A stretch of 64,000 bases of DNA from JAGVSR01 sp963750715 (GCA_963750715.1 CAVVRP010000008.1:496001-560000); one strand, 5' to 3'. Counted from the stretch's first letter, positions 10,586 to 19,983 are shown. Numbers and translations are program-made. Notes: generated by a model from the sequence alone, not told the origin.

Positions 10586-11216
10586 TGCGTGTTTCGAACA
10601 CTTCGAGCTGCGTCAGTCCGGTCATGCGGAGCGTCTTATTCCGATAATCTCTGCGGTGATGGTGGAAGCGGGCCTTGCCTTTTCCGACCTCGATCGTATC
10701 GCCGTTACGGTCGGCCCCGGTTCCTTTACCGGCACCCGCATTGGCGTTGCCGCCGCGCGTGCGCTTGCTGCCTCCACGTCGCTTCCCGTGATCGGCGTGA
10801 CCACCCTCGAAGTCATCGCGGAAACCTTCGCAGTCTTAGAAGGTGATACCTCTCCGCCGGAAGTGCTGGTCGCCATTGAGGCCCGCAACAATCAGGTTTA
10901 CGCGCAGATCGTGTCGTTGAGCGAGAGGAAGCAATCCTCGGTTCCGGCACTGATGACGCATTCCGAAGCGGCATCCCTGCTGCCCGACGCCGCTTGCACG
11001 ATTGTCGGATCGGGCGCCGAACGGGTCGCGGCGCTAGTGAACGCTCGTTCGGCACCGCTGTTTGTTTTTTCCGCCCAGCTCGAGCCGCGCGCCGCCATTC
11101 TCGCCCAGATCGCAATGCGTCGCGATGCCGATGCCGAGCCGGTCCGGCCTCTCTATCTGCGGCCGCCTGACGCCAAGCCGCAGACCGCAGCGTTGTTGCA
11201 GCGTGTCGCGTCATGA
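10518..11216 (+). CDS. tsaB: tRNA threonylcarbamoyladenosine biosynthesis protein TsaB
   Basis: TsaB is the non-catalytic partner of TsaD in making t6A37 in ANN-decoding tRNAs. The ASKHA-fold opening MNILAFDTCYGACSAAVL and the segment VTVGPGSFTGTRIG are clear. The start is ATG 10518; the longer frame from 10476 is an upstream extension without similarity. The protein has about 232 residues, normal for the family. Its stop overlaps the start of rimI in ATGA, implying translational coupling, and this tsaB-rimI pair is a classic bacterial arrangement. Confidence 0.94.
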   Translation: MNILAFDTCYGACSAAVLRSACDACFEHFELRQSGHAERLIPIISAVMVEAGLAFSDLDRIAVTVGPGSFTGTRIGVAAARALAASTSLPVIGVTTLEVIAETFAVLEGDTSPPEVLVAIEARNNQVYAQIVSLSERKQSSVPALMTHSEAASLLPDAACTIVGSGAERVAALVNARSAPLFVFSAQLEPRAAILAQIAMRRDADAEPVRPLYLRPPDAKPQTAALLQRVAS

Positions 11217-11698
11217 CGGCTGGTCCCACCACATTCGATCCCAAGTACGTCAGTCTTCTGTGGGCCGGCGTGGAGCGGGCCGATGAGATTGCTGCTCTGC
11301 ATGGGGCGTTGTTCGACCCTGCCTGGAACGCAGAGGCCGCCCGCCGCCTGCTTGACCATCCGGCATCGACCGCGTTCGTTGCGATGGCTGGAGAACCCAG
11401 GGCGCCGGTCGGCTTCATTCTTGGCCAATTGGCTGCCGACGAGGCTGAGATTCTATCCATTGGCGTCGCGCCTGGCTGGCAGCGCCTTGGCCTCGGCCAG
11501 CGCCTTGTCGAGGGTCTGGCGCGCGCCGTTTCGCGTGCTGAAGCCAGACGTCTTTTCCTTGAGGTCGCGGAAGATAATGCCGCTGCGATCGGGCTTTACG
11601 GAAAGCTCGGATTCAGCGAGGCGGGTCGCCGCCGTTCCTACTACCAGCGCAGTAGCGGCGAGGCGGCCGATGCGCTGGTGATGGCGCTTCAACTCTAG
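11213..11698 (+). CDS. rimI: Ribosomal protein S18-alanine N-acetyltransferase RimI
   Basis: A GNAT acetyltransferase that acetylates the N-terminal alanine of S18. The acetyl-CoA motif A is seen in ILSIGVAPGWQRLGLGQRLVEG, with the Q/RxxGxG/A core as Q-R-L-G-L-G, and motif B follows in LFLEVAEDNAAAIGLYGKLGF. About 161 residues. ATG 11213 overlaps the tsaB stop by four bases. The partnership with tsaB supports the RimI assignment over a generic GNAT, although substrate cannot be proven from sequence. Confidence 0.9.
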   Translation: MTAGPTTFDPKYVSLLWAGVERADEIAALHGALFDPAWNAEAARRLLDHPASTAFVAMAGEPRAPVGFILGQLAADEAEILSIGVAPGWQRLGLGQRLVEGLARAVSRAEARRLFLEVAEDNAAAIGLYGKLGFSEAGRRRSYYQRSSGEAADALVMALQL

Positions 11699-11810
11699 GC
11701 CTGCCGACCCACGAGCGGTTCAATTGATTGGCCCGGCGCATACACTTTGATGACAAGACCCCCGATGCCATATAACCGACGACGGAAGATGAGCCGGATC
11801 GGGCGTGGTG

Positions 11811-12258
11811 ATGTCCGCATTGCAAGAAAAGACCTATACACGGATCGAACGGCTGTGCGCTGAGCATGGTCTTCGGATGACCGGCCAGCGCCGCGTCATC
11901 GCGCGCGTGCTTGCCGATGCGCACGACCATCCCGACGTCGAGGAGGTCTACCGCCGCGCCAATGCGCTCGACAGCCAGATATCGCTTTCGACGGTGTACA
12001 GGACGGTGAAGCTGTTCGAGACGAAAGGCATCGTCGAGCGACACGATTTCGGCCATGGCCGCGGCCGCTATGAGGAGGCGGCGCGCGGCCATCACGACCA
12101 TCTGATCGACACGTCGACCGGTCGCGTTATCGAGTTCCGAAACGAGGAAATCGAGAAATTGCAGGAGGAGATCGCGCGCCGCCACGGCTATCGTCTCGTA
12201 GGTCATCGACTTCGAGCTTTACGGCGTGCCGATCGCAAAGAAGAAACCAGCTCCGTGA
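11811..12258 (+). CDS. fur: Fur family ferric uptake regulator, +1 frameshift near the C-terminus
   Basis: A Fur-type metal-responsive repressor. Visible are the winged-helix GLRMTGQRRVIARVL and SLSTVYRTVKLFE, and the metal region in RGHHDHLID. The frame then runs into plsC, apparently fusing the two proteins. Removing one base between about 12202 and 12213 restores the family ending H-R-L-E-L-Y-G-V-P and a TGA at 12256-12258, exactly overlapping the GTG start of plsC. The apparent Fur-PlsC fusion is therefore most likely an artefact. Starts at ATG 11811; GTG codons at 11805 and 11808 are in frame. Members close to this include Fur and Mur, which cannot be separated here. Confidence 0.88.
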
Positions 12259-13166
12259 CACTGCCGTCAGCAACATCGAGCATTGCGGAGACAGGCTCGC
12301 TGAGGGCGGTCACGGTGCTCGCGCGGTTTTTCGCCCTGACGGTGCCGCTGATGCCGGTCCAAGCCGCGCTGCTGAAAGTGTCTCCCCCGGCCGCGCGCCG
12401 CTTCCCCCATTGGTATCATCGCCGCGTCTGCCGATTACTTGGCATCCGGCTAACCCTGGAGGGTGGCGTTGCGTCCGGTCAGCCGGTGCTTCTCGTCGCC
12501 AATCATACCTCGTGGCTCGACATCCCGGTGCTCTCCGCCGTGGCGCCCGTGTCCTTCGTAGCCAAAAAGGAAGTTGGCGGCTGGCCCTTCGTTGCGCAGC
12601 TCGCGCGGCTGCAGCGGACGGTTTTCGTCGACCGCCAGCGGCGCACATCGGCCGGTGAAACGGCGAACGAGATCGGCGACAGGCTGGCGAAGGGCGATGC
12701 CATCGTTCTGTTCGCGGAGGGAACCTCCAGCGACGGCAACCGCGTCCTGCCGTTCAAGACGTCGCTGTTCGCGGCAGTTAAGCCGTCGCGGGCGGTCGCC
12801 AGCGTCGCGTCCGGAGTTGTCGTGCAGACCGTATCAATCGTCTATACGCGGCTGCACGGGGTGCCGCTCGGCCGGGCGGACAGGCCTCTGATCGGCTGGT
12901 ATGGCGACATGGACATGCAGAGCCACGCTTGGCGGCTGCTGAAAGCGGGGCCTCTGGACGTGATGGTGCGCGTCGGTCCGCCTGTGTCGCTGGAAAGCTA
13001 CACCTGCCGCAAGGACCTCGCCGAACGCAGCGAGACAGCCGTGCGCGAAGCTGTTGTCAGAATCTTGCGCGGGCGTCCGGAGCATGAGGCACTGAAGGTC
13101 ATAGCGCCGGCCCGAAGCCGCGGCTCCGGTTCCCTGCCTGTCCCGGCGAATTCTGCGTGGCGGTAG
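12255..13166 (+). CDS. plsC: 1-acyl-sn-glycerol-3-phosphate acyltransferase PlsC
   Basis: This inner-membrane enzyme makes phosphatidic acid from lysophosphatidic acid. The catalytic H-x4-D motif is present as NHTSWLD, and the glycerol-phosphate binding block as LFAEGTSSDGNRVLPFKTSLF. An N-terminal hydrophobic segment precedes the catalytic domain. I chose GTG 12255 because it overlaps the corrected fur stop as GTGA and gives about 303 residues. The gene follows fur and precedes miaB, a conserved order in the group. Confidence 0.88.
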   Translation: MTLPSATSSIAETGSLRAVTVLARFFALTVPLMPVQAALLKVSPPAARRFPHWYHRRVCRLLGIRLTLEGGVASGQPVLLVANHTSWLDIPVLSAVAPVSFVAKKEVGGWPFVAQLARLQRTVFVDRQRRTSAGETANEIGDRLAKGDAIVLFAEGTSSDGNRVLPFKTSLFAAVKPSRAVASVASGVVVQTVSIVYTRLHGVPLGRADRPLIGWYGDMDMQSHAWRLLKAGPLDVMVRVGPPVSLESYTCRKDLAERSETAVREAVVRILRGRPEHEALKVIAPARSRGSGSLPVPANSAWR

Positions 13167-13357
13167 GACAGTTATTCGCAGAGTCGGCTGTCCGGGGGGT
13201 GGACAAAGCGGCTGAGGGATGCTGCAATGCAACAATTGTGACAGGTGGCGGGCGTGGCTATAGTCACTCTGTTTCCGCGCCGGCATAGCGTTAACGGGAT
13301 CAGAACGCGAATAAATCTATGATCTCAGGGCCCGTAATGGGCCGTACGAGGCGTCGC

Positions 13358-14701
13358 ATGGATGACACCCGCAAAGTATTCGTCAAAACGTTCGGCTGTC
13401 AGATGAACGTCTACGACAGCGAGCGCATGGCTGAGGCGCTCGCCCGCGATGGCTATCGCGAGACGGCAGTGCCCGACGACGCCGACCTGATTATTCTGAA
13501 TACGTGCCATATCCGCGAAAAGGCCGTCGAAAAGGTCTACTCCGATCTTGGCCGTCTGCGCCAGGTGAAGGCGGATCGCGAGCGATCCGGCAAGGAAACG
13601 ATCATCACGGTTGCCGGATGCGTTGCCCAGGCCGAAGGTGAAGAGATCGCGCGGCGCGCTCCCACTGTCGATCTGATCGTCGGGCCACAGAGCTATCATC
13701 GCCTGCCCGAACTCATTGCGCGGGCGCGTGCCGAAACCGTAAGCATCGTCGAAACGGCATTTCCCGAAGAAAACAAATTCGAGTTTCTTCCGCTTGAGCG
13801 CACCCAGCGCAGCGCGACGGCGTTCCTGACCGTTCAGGAAGGTTGCGACAAGTTCTGCACGTTCTGCGTCGTTCCCTACACCCGCGGTTCGGAATACTCC
13901 CGCCCTGTCGCCGATCTCGACACGGAGGCGCGCCGGCTCGTTGCCAACGGCGTGCGGGAGATCACATTGCTCGGCCAGAACGTGAATGCGTTTCATGGTG
14001 CTGACGACGCCGGCCGTCCGGTTTCACTCGCTGCTCTGATCCGGCGGCTGGCGCGCATCGAAGGTCTCAAGCGGCTGCGCTACATGACCAGCCATCTCCG
14101 CGACATGGCGAACGATCTCATTGCGGCTCATCAAGATGAGCCAAAACTGATGCCGTATCTGCATCTGCCAGTGCAGTCGGGCGCCGATCGGATTCTGGCG
14201 GCGATGAATCGCAAGCATACGGTCGCCGAGTACGTCGACATCATCGCGCGTCTGAGGAAGGCGCGGCCCGACCTGGCGCTGTCGACCGACATCATCGTCG
14301 GATTTCCAGGTGAAACCGACGGAGAATTCGAAGCCACGCTGGATCTAGTTCGCTCGGTGCGCTTCGCCCAGGCATTCTCGTTCAAGTACAGCCCCCGCCC
14401 CGGCACGCCCGCCGCCAACATGGACGGGCATGTGCCGGAATCTGTGAAAAGCGAACGATTGAACAGACTGCAGAATCTCCTCGAAAGACAGCAGCGCGAC
14501 TTCAACGTCGCCTGTGTCGGCAAGACATTCCCGGTTTTGTTCGAGAAACAGGGCCGCAATCCGGGGCAGCTAGTCGGCCGCTCTCCCTATCTTCAGCTGG
14601 TCCACGCCGACGCGGAACCGGATCTTTTGGGCCATATCCGCGCCGTCGAGATCGCTTCCGTCGGCGCCAACAGCCTGTCCGGCGTCATACAGGCGGCATA
14701 A
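13358..14701 (+). CDS. miaB: tRNA-2-methylthio-N6-dimethylallyladenosine synthase MiaB
   Basis: A radical-SAM methylthiotransferase that converts i6A37 to ms2i6A37 in tRNAs. The N-terminal UPF0004 domain has its three cluster cysteines in FGCQMN, LNTCHIREKA and VAGCVAQ. The radical SAM triad is C-x3-C-x2-C in GCDKFCTFCVVP, and a TRAM domain closes the protein. The start ATG 13358 begins MDDTRKVFVKTFGCQMN; in-frame starts at 13319 and 13337 would add an arginine-rich leader. MiaB-PhoH-YbeY-CorC-Lnt is a strongly conserved run in alphaproteobacteria. Confidence 0.96.
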   Translation: MDDTRKVFVKTFGCQMNVYDSERMAEALARDGYRETAVPDDADLIILNTCHIREKAVEKVYSDLGRLRQVKADRERSGKETIITVAGCVAQAEGEEIARRAPTVDLIVGPQSYHRLPELIARARAETVSIVETAFPEENKFEFLPLERTQRSATAFLTVQEGCDKFCTFCVVPYTRGSEYSRPVADLDTEARRLVANGVREITLLGQNVNAFHGADDAGRPVSLAALIRRLARIEGLKRLRYMTSHLRDMANDLIAAHQDEPKLMPYLHLPVQSGADRILAAMNRKHTVAEYVDIIARLRKARPDLALSTDIIVGFPGETDGEFEATLDLVRSVRFAQAFSFKYSPRPGTPAANMDGHVPESVKSERLNRLQNLLERQQRDFNVACVGKTFPVLFEKQGRNPGQLVGRSPYLQLVHADAEPDLLGHIRAVEIASVGANSLSGVIQAA

Positions 14702-14761
14702 CTATGAGTTAGTGGTGGACCATGCGCAGGGGCACGATTTGATTCGTGTCGCGTTGCCCCT

Positions 14762-15829
14762 ATGATGGTGCGCGGCGCCAGACGCCGAATCGCCTTGAAC
14801 TCCAGCCATTGGAGACCCTTGTTGACAGGAATTCGCGGACCATCGGTGGCTGGTAGCGGCCGATCACCCAAGTCACAGGATCCAAACAAGCGGGTCGTCG
14901 TTTCCTTCGAAGATAATCGTGCGTTGACGCGTGTGCTGGGAGAATTCGACACCCACCTGGCGCTAATCGAAGACCGCCTCGGCATCGACGCGCACGCCCA
15001 CGGCAACGTGGTGATACTGAACGGCCCGCAAACAGGATGCGATGTCGCCAAGGAGGTTCTGGAGAGCTTGTACAAGCGCGCGGAGAAGGGTGAGCACATT
15101 GGCCCGGGTGATTTCGATGGGCTGATCCGCCATGCGCGCCAGGAAAATCCTCCCGCCGACGGTCAGGCGCAGATCGCCACGCGGCGCCGCGTCGTCAAGG
15201 CGCGCACACTGGCGCAAAGCACGTACATTCGCGCACTGGAAAAGAACGATCTGGTGTTCGGCGTCGGCCCTGCGGGCACCGGCAAGACGTACCTCGCGGT
15301 CGCTTATGCCGCCCAATGCCTCGAACGCGGCGTCGTCGAGCGTATCATTCTGTCCCGGCCGGCCGTCGAAGCTGGCGAGCGGCTCGGCTTTCTTCCCGGA
15401 GACATGCGCGAGAAGGTCGATCCGTATCTGCGTCCGCTCTACGATGCACTCGATGATGTGCTGCCGCCCGAGAAGGTGGAGCGCGATCTCGAACTTGGCG
15501 TCATCGAAATCGCGCCGCTGGCCTTTATGCGCGGACGCACACTGGCCAACGCCTTCGTCATTCTCGATGAAGCGCAGAACACGACCACCATGCAGATGAA
15601 GATGTTCCTCACGCGGCTCGGCGAGAACTCGAAGATGGTTGTCACCGGCGACCCGTCGCAGATCGACCTTCCGCCCGGCATCAAATCAGGGCTCGACGAA
15701 GCGGTGGGGCTGCTGGCCGACGTACAGGGAATTTCCGCGGTGCGCTTCACGGGCGCCGACGTGGTGCGGCGTGATCTCGTTGCGAAAATCGTCAACGCCT
15801 ACGACAATGCCGAAGGCAAGAAGTCGTAA
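14762..15829 (+). CDS. phoH: PhoH-like ATPase (PhoH/YbeZ)
   Basis: A P-loop NTPase that works with YbeY in RNA and ribosome metabolism. Walker A appears as VGPAGTGKTYLAVA and Walker B as FVILDEAQNTT, with the PhoH-specific ILSRPAVEAGERLGFLPGD between them. The N-terminal part resembles the KH-like domain of YbeZ. About 355 residues. The stop codon TAA overlaps the ybeY start (TAATG at 15827-15831), indicating coupled translation. In-frame starts at 14762 and 14765 are equally plausible. Confidence 0.94.
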   Translation: MMVRGARRRIALNSSHWRPLLTGIRGPSVAGSGRSPKSQDPNKRVVVSFEDNRALTRVLGEFDTHLALIEDRLGIDAHAHGNVVILNGPQTGCDVAKEVLESLYKRAEKGEHIGPGDFDGLIRHARQENPPADGQAQIATRRRVVKARTLAQSTYIRALEKNDLVFGVGPAGTGKTYLAVAYAAQCLERGVVERIILSRPAVEAGERLGFLPGDMREKVDPYLRPLYDALDDVLPPEKVERDLELGVIEIAPLAFMRGRTLANAFVILDEAQNTTTMQMKMFLTRLGENSKMVVTGDPSQIDLPPGIKSGLDEAVGLLADVQGISAVRFTGADVVRRDLVAKIVNAYDNAEGKKS

Positions 15830-16428
15830 TGCCCGACACTTCCACCAGCCGACCGGGCGCGCGGGTCATTCCGCCACATCAGGCTTGGCTGTCGTTCGAG
15901 ATCGTGGAGGACGCTGGCGATTGGAACTCGATCCCCGGCGTCGTTGCGCTGGTCGAGACAGCAGCAGCGGCCGTCGGCAAGCATGCCGCATTTGCTTCGG
16001 AACCGCATTCCGAAGCTTGCATCGCGCTGAGCGACGACAACGCCGTTCAGCGGCTGAACAACAACTACCGCCACAAGGATAAGCCGACGAATGTGCTGTC
16101 TTTTCCATCCGGCGTTTTCGTGACTGAGGGCGGACCGCGGCCCCTTGGTGATGTGATTGTGGCCCTCGAAACCCTCGTGCGCGAGGCTGAAGTCCAAGGC
16201 ATCGAAGTTGGCCGACATCTGCAGCATCTCACCGTGCATGGACTTCTGCATCTGCTTGGCTACGATCACGAGACGGATCAAGACGCGCGGCGCATGGAAG
16301 CGCTGGAGGTGGAGATCCTCGCGGGCATCGGCGTGGCAAACCCCTATGAGGGGCTTGAACTCGCGGGCGATGAGGCGGAACCGGAAGGGAGCCGCCGTTT
16401 GTCCAAGCAAACGGCCAATAGACCATGA
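15829..16428 (+). CDS. ybeY: Endoribonuclease YbeY, 16S rRNA maturation
   Basis: A zinc metalloprotein acting in 16S rRNA 3'-end maturation and ribosome quality control. The signature H-x3-H-x5-H zinc site is present in HLTVHGLLHLLGYDHETDQDA (split as HGLLH and GYDH), and DKPTNVLSFP lies upstream. About 199 residues, slightly longer than the usual 150-180 because of C-terminal residues. It overlaps both neighbours (phoH by one base, corC by four in ATGA), so phoH-ybeY-corC-lnt is probably one operon. Confidence 0.95.
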   Translation: MPDTSTSRPGARVIPPHQAWLSFEIVEDAGDWNSIPGVVALVETAAAAVGKHAAFASEPHSEACIALSDDNAVQRLNNNYRHKDKPTNVLSFPSGVFVTEGGPRPLGDVIVALETLVREAEVQGIEVGRHLQHLTVHGLLHLLGYDHETDQDARRMEALEVEILAGIGVANPYEGLELAGDEAEPEGSRRLSKQTANRP

Positions 16429-17486
16429 GCACGGACGCGACAAGCGACAAGTCGATCTCAGCGGGTAGTTCGGACGAAGGCAAGGCATCGAGCCAGCACG
16501 GCTGGCTGGCGAGCTTGCGCAGCGCACTCGGCATGCAGGGTCCCCAGACGATCCGCGATACGCTCGAGGAAGCTTTGCGGCAGGAAACCAAGGTCGGCGA
16601 TGCGTTCTCTGCCGAAGAGCGCGAGATGCTGCTGCGCCTGCTGCGGTTCGGCGCGCAGCGCGTCGACGACATCATGGTGCCGCGCGCCGATATCATCGCC
16701 GTCGAAGAAGACGAGCCGATTCACGAATTGGTCAAGCTGTTCGAGGAGTCGGGCGTCTCCCGCATCCCAGTTTTCCATGAGACGCTCGATGATCCTCGCG
16801 GCATGATCCATATCAAGGACCTGTTCCGCTGGCTTTCGGCCGAGGCCGCCGGGCGCGCTCCAATCGAACCGACCAAGCGCCTCACTCCGCGTCAGCAGTC
16901 GTCGGCGGAAGTCGCTGTTGAGGACTTGGCTACGAAGCAGCCCGATCTCAATCGCATCGATCTTTCGCGGCCGATTGCGGCAGCGAAGATCAGGAAACCC
17001 ATCCTCTATGTGCCGCCGTCGATGCCGGCGATGAATCTTTTTATTCGCATGCAGACGACGCGTAACCACATGGCGCTTGTCGTCGATGAGTACGGCGGAA
17101 CGGATGGGCTCGTGACGATCGAGGATCTCGTCGAACAAATCGTCGGACAGATCGAAGATGAGCACGACGAGGCCGATCCCGCGCACATCGTTGAAGATCC
17201 CAATCTCGGCCTCGTCGCTTCAGGCCGGACGCCGGTGAAGGAGCTCGAGGAGCGCTTTTCCATGAAGCTCCTGACGTCTGAAGAGGAAGAAGACATCGAC
17301 ACGCTGGCTGGCCTTGTCTTTGCGATCGTCGGCCGCGTTCCGGCGCGCGGCGAACTCGTGCGACATGTGTCGGGCGTGGAATTCGAAATTCTCGACGCCG
17401 ATCCACGGCGGGTGAAGCGCCTCAAAATCCATCGGCCGCGCGCCGCCGGCGCCGCCACGCCGGAGTCGAGTTCGGCCGAGGGCTAA
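16425..17486 (+). CDS. CorC/HlyC family CBS-pair protein
   Basis: Two CBS domains (residues about 70-230) are followed by a CorC_HlyC (transporter-associated) domain at the C-terminus. DDIMVPRADIIAVE is the typical CBS1 opening and VVDEYGGTDGLVTIEDLVEQIVG the CBS2 hallmark. A linker of about 45 residues separates the CBS motifs. There is no DUF21 membrane region, so this is the soluble CorC-type partner, linked in other bacteria to Mg/Co efflux and envelope homeostasis. It ends six bases before the lnt start and begins in overlap with ybeY. Confidence 0.92.
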   Translation: MSTDATSDKSISAGSSDEGKASSQHGWLASLRSALGMQGPQTIRDTLEEALRQETKVGDAFSAEEREMLLRLLRFGAQRVDDIMVPRADIIAVEEDEPIHELVKLFEESGVSRIPVFHETLDDPRGMIHIKDLFRWLSAEAAGRAPIEPTKRLTPRQQSSAEVAVEDLATKQPDLNRIDLSRPIAAAKIRKPILYVPPSMPAMNLFIRMQTTRNHMALVVDEYGGTDGLVTIEDLVEQIVGQIEDEHDEADPAHIVEDPNLGLVASGRTPVKELEERFSMKLLTSEEEEDIDTLAGLVFAIVGRVPARGELVRHVSGVEFEILDADPRRVKRLKIHRPRAAGAATPESSSAEG

Positions 17487-17492
17487 CGCCGC

Positions 17493-19211
17493 ATGAATTC
17501 AATGCAGGAAAGACACGGGCTGGCGCCGTTGAAGGCTGGCCGCGACCGCCTCGGTGAGGCCCGCCAATGGCTGGCGCACGTGCAGGGCTGGCGGCGCCGA
17601 GCCGTGGCGTTCGTCGCGGGTCTGGTGTCGGTTGCGGCTTTCGCCCCAGTCTTCGCATGGCCGGTTCTGTTCATCACGCTGCCCGTTCTCGTGTGGCTCA
17701 TCGACGGCGACGGCGTTGGTGAAGCGAACGCGAAAAAGGGGGCGGGGTTCGTGCCGGGCGCCATCAGGCGTGCCTTTGTCGACGGCTGGTGGTTCGGCTT
17801 TGGTTACTTCTTCGCCGGCCTGTTCTGGATCGGCGAGGCGTTCCTTGTCGAAGCTGACAAGTTTGCGTGGCTGTTGCCGTTTGCAATAACTCTGCTGCCG
17901 GCCGGCCTTGCCCTATTTTGCGGCGCTGCAGCCGCCGGCGCTCGCATGATGTGGTCGCCGGGCGGTGCGCGTATTCTGGTTCTCGCCGTCGCCTTTGGTG
18001 CCGCTGAGTGGCTGCGCGGACATGTGCTTACGGGTTTTCCGTGGAACGTGCTCGGCTATTCGCTCACCTATTCCCTCATCACGATGCAGCCCGCGGCGAT
18101 CCTGGGCATCTATGGGCTGACATTGTGGGCCGTCGTCGTATTCTGCGCCCCGGCTGTCATGGCGAACGACGCGCCGCCCGGCCGGCAACGGGCGATTGCC
18201 GGATTGCGCGGCTGGGGCATATCCGGGACAATTCTGCTCATTCTGTCGAGCTACGGGTTGTTGGTCATTGCCTCAGGACGGGCGCCGATGTTGGACGGCG
18301 TGCGCCTGCGCATCGTGCAGCCGAGCGTTCCGCAACGCGAGAAGTGGATACCCGAGAAGCAGGGCGAGTTCTTCCGGTTGCATCTCGGCCTGTCGCGGCA
18401 GAACGCTGCCGGTGCGAAAGACGATATGGCGGGTATCACGCATGTCGTCTGGCCGGAAGCCGCAATGCCGTTTCGGCCGCTCGAGCATCCCGAGGCCCTC
18501 GAAGCCATCGGCGGGCTTCTGCCGGCTGGGTCGTACCTGATCGCGGGTGGCTTGCGGGTTGCGGCGGCCAAGCAAGACGGCGCCACGCCCGGCGCGGCCG
18601 CGGACGGCGATCGGCGCGCCTATAACAGCCTGATGGTATTCGGCCCCGGCGGCGGGCTCGCGGCCGTCTACGACAAGATTCATCTGGTGCCGTTTGGGGA
18701 GTACCTGCCCTTTCAGCCGACGCTGGAAGCGATTGGCCTGCAGCAGTTGACCCGCCAGCGTGGCGGCTTTTCCACCGGCGAGCAGCCGCGCCCGCTTCTG
18801 ACCATCGGCGGGTTGCCTCCGGTCATCGGCCTCATTTGCTATGAAGCGATCTTCCCGGCAGCCGTGGTGCAGGGGGCCGCTCGGCCCGGTGTTCTGATCA
18901 ATGTCACGAACGACGGCTGGTTCGGCAATACGACCGGCCCCCGCCAGCACCTGCATCAGGCGCGGGTGCGCGCCGTCGAGGAAGGTGTTCCCCTTATTCG
19001 AGCCGCAAACAACGGCATCTCCGCGGTCATTGATGCTGAAGGCCGCTTGCTCGACAGCCTGGACCTCAATATCCGCGGGGTGATTGACACCGGGCTGCCT
19101 GCGGCCCGCGAGCCGACGGTTTACAGCCAGCTCGGCGACGTGGTGTTTTTCTTGAACGCCATATGCTTCTTTGTGCTAGCTTTTTGGCTGCGACCCGCCA
19201 GCAGACCATGA
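17493..19211 (+). CDS. lnt: Apolipoprotein N-acyltransferase Lnt
   Basis: Lnt adds the third acyl chain to the N-terminal cysteine of lipoproteins in the inner membrane. The N-terminal half holds several transmembrane helices; the C-terminal half is a periplasmic nitrilase domain with the catalytic Glu in HVVWPEAAMPF, Lys in YDKIHLVPFGEYLP and Cys in GLICYEAIFP. About 572 residues, a little longer than average. ATG 17493 follows corC closely. The final helix near 19140-19190 anchors the C-terminus. Confidence 0.95.
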   Translation: MNSMQERHGLAPLKAGRDRLGEARQWLAHVQGWRRRAVAFVAGLVSVAAFAPVFAWPVLFITLPVLVWLIDGDGVGEANAKKGAGFVPGAIRRAFVDGWWFGFGYFFAGLFWIGEAFLVEADKFAWLLPFAITLLPAGLALFCGAAAAGARMMWSPGGARILVLAVAFGAAEWLRGHVLTGFPWNVLGYSLTYSLITMQPAAILGIYGLTLWAVVVFCAPAVMANDAPPGRQRAIAGLRGWGISGTILLILSSYGLLVIASGRAPMLDGVRLRIVQPSVPQREKWIPEKQGEFFRLHLGLSRQNAAGAKDDMAGITHVVWPEAAMPFRPLEHPEALEAIGGLLPAGSYLIAGGLRVAAAKQDGATPGAAADGDRRAYNSLMVFGPGGGLAAVYDKIHLVPFGEYLPFQPTLEAIGLQQLTRQRGGFSTGEQPRPLLTIGGLPPVIGLICYEAIFPAAVVQGAARPGVLINVTNDGWFGNTTGPRQHLHQARVRAVEEGVPLIRAANNGISAVIDAEGRLLDSLDLNIRGVIDTGLPAAREPTVYSQLGDVVFFLNAICFFVLAFWLRPASRP

Positions 19212-19369
19212 TACTGCCCTTGCGGCCTGCGCGAACGCACGACGGGCTCGAATGGCTCAACTCCAACCGTTAGGTTGTGGTGCGGGTTCAGGTGACGGCA
19301 ACATTCAAGCAGAAACGACAAGTGCCGGTGAAGGCGAATTATTTTCCGTGGAGTTTTCATAGTTGATGT

Positions 19370-19861
19370 ATGTCTGCCAAGACAGTTCAATTCGGTGACG
19401 TGATGTCCGCAGAACACGAAGAAGATCTTGTAGAAACGGACGAGCGATCGAATTCGCGCCGTCCAAATCCGATTGACGCCCACGTCGGCGGGAGGGTGCG
19501 GTTGCGCCGCATGTTGCTTGGCATGAGCCAGGAACGCCTGGGCGAGCAATTAGGCCTGACATTCCAGCAGGTTCAGAAGTACGAAAAGGGCGTTAATCGC
19601 ATCGGAGCGAGCCGGCTTTTCGATCTCGCGCACATTCTGGGCGTTCCGGTCCAGTTCTTCTATGACGAGATCCCTTCGGGCACCGTCGGTTCGGCCCCCA
19701 TGGTGGGTTTTTCCGAACAACCGGCGGAAAGCTTCGTCATCGATTTCCTGTCCAGTCGTGACGGATTGGAATTGAACAAAGCCTTCGTAAAGGTAACTGA
19801 TCCGCGTGTGCGCCGCGCCATTATCGAGCTCGTGCGTTCCCTTGCGGGCGATCACGACTAG
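19370..19861 (+). CDS. XRE-family helix-turn-helix regulator
   Basis: A 163-residue protein with one Cro/C1-type HTH at about residues 45-100: VGGRVRLRRMLLGMSQERLGEQ and then LTFQQVQKYEKGVNRIGASRL. The C-terminal part is acidic and helical and lacks a recognisable sensor domain. The gene lies between lnt and metK, a position held by similar HTH proteins throughout Hyphomicrobiales, so this is vertical inheritance and not a phage remnant. The target is unknown; an influence on metK is possible only by position. ATG 19370 is used; a second ATG 11 codons later is possible. Confidence 0.9.
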   Translation: MSAKTVQFGDVMSAEHEEDLVETDERSNSRRPNPIDAHVGGRVRLRRMLLGMSQERLGEQLGLTFQQVQKYEKGVNRIGASRLFDLAHILGVPVQFFYDEIPSGTVGSAPMVGFSEQPAESFVIDFLSSRDGLELNKAFVKVTDPRVRRAIIELVRSLAGDHD

Positions 19862-19937
19862 CCCTTCGGCCTTTCTCGGCGACGCCGTGTGGCACTCCGC
19901 GGCCAGTGTGCGTGCGGGTCTGCCGCGCTTGACCGGC

Positions 19938-19983
19938 CTTGTAAAGACTGCAAGAAACCGTCGGCTTTCAGCGCGCCGAACGG
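19938..19983 (+). promoter_or_regulatory. Tandem stem-loops in the metK leader
   Basis: Stem-loop 1 pairs 19938-19942 with 19950-19954 (5 bp, 7-base loop). Stem-loop 2 pairs 19958-19965 with 19975-19983 (8 bp with one bulged A, 9-base loop) and ends 10 bases before the metK ATG. The spacing would allow control of ribosome access. I could not match this to the SAM-II, SAM-V or SAM/SAH riboswitch patterns that I know. Confidence 0.35.

Noticed and set aside
11811..13166. Fur-PlsC fusion protein in one long open frame
   Set aside because: One base removed near 12202-12213 restores the normal Fur ending and a GTGA overlap with plsC. The fusion has no functional logic.
13167..13357. Possible small RNA gene before miaB
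   Set aside because: No clear promoter-terminator pair or known RNA pattern could be recognised.
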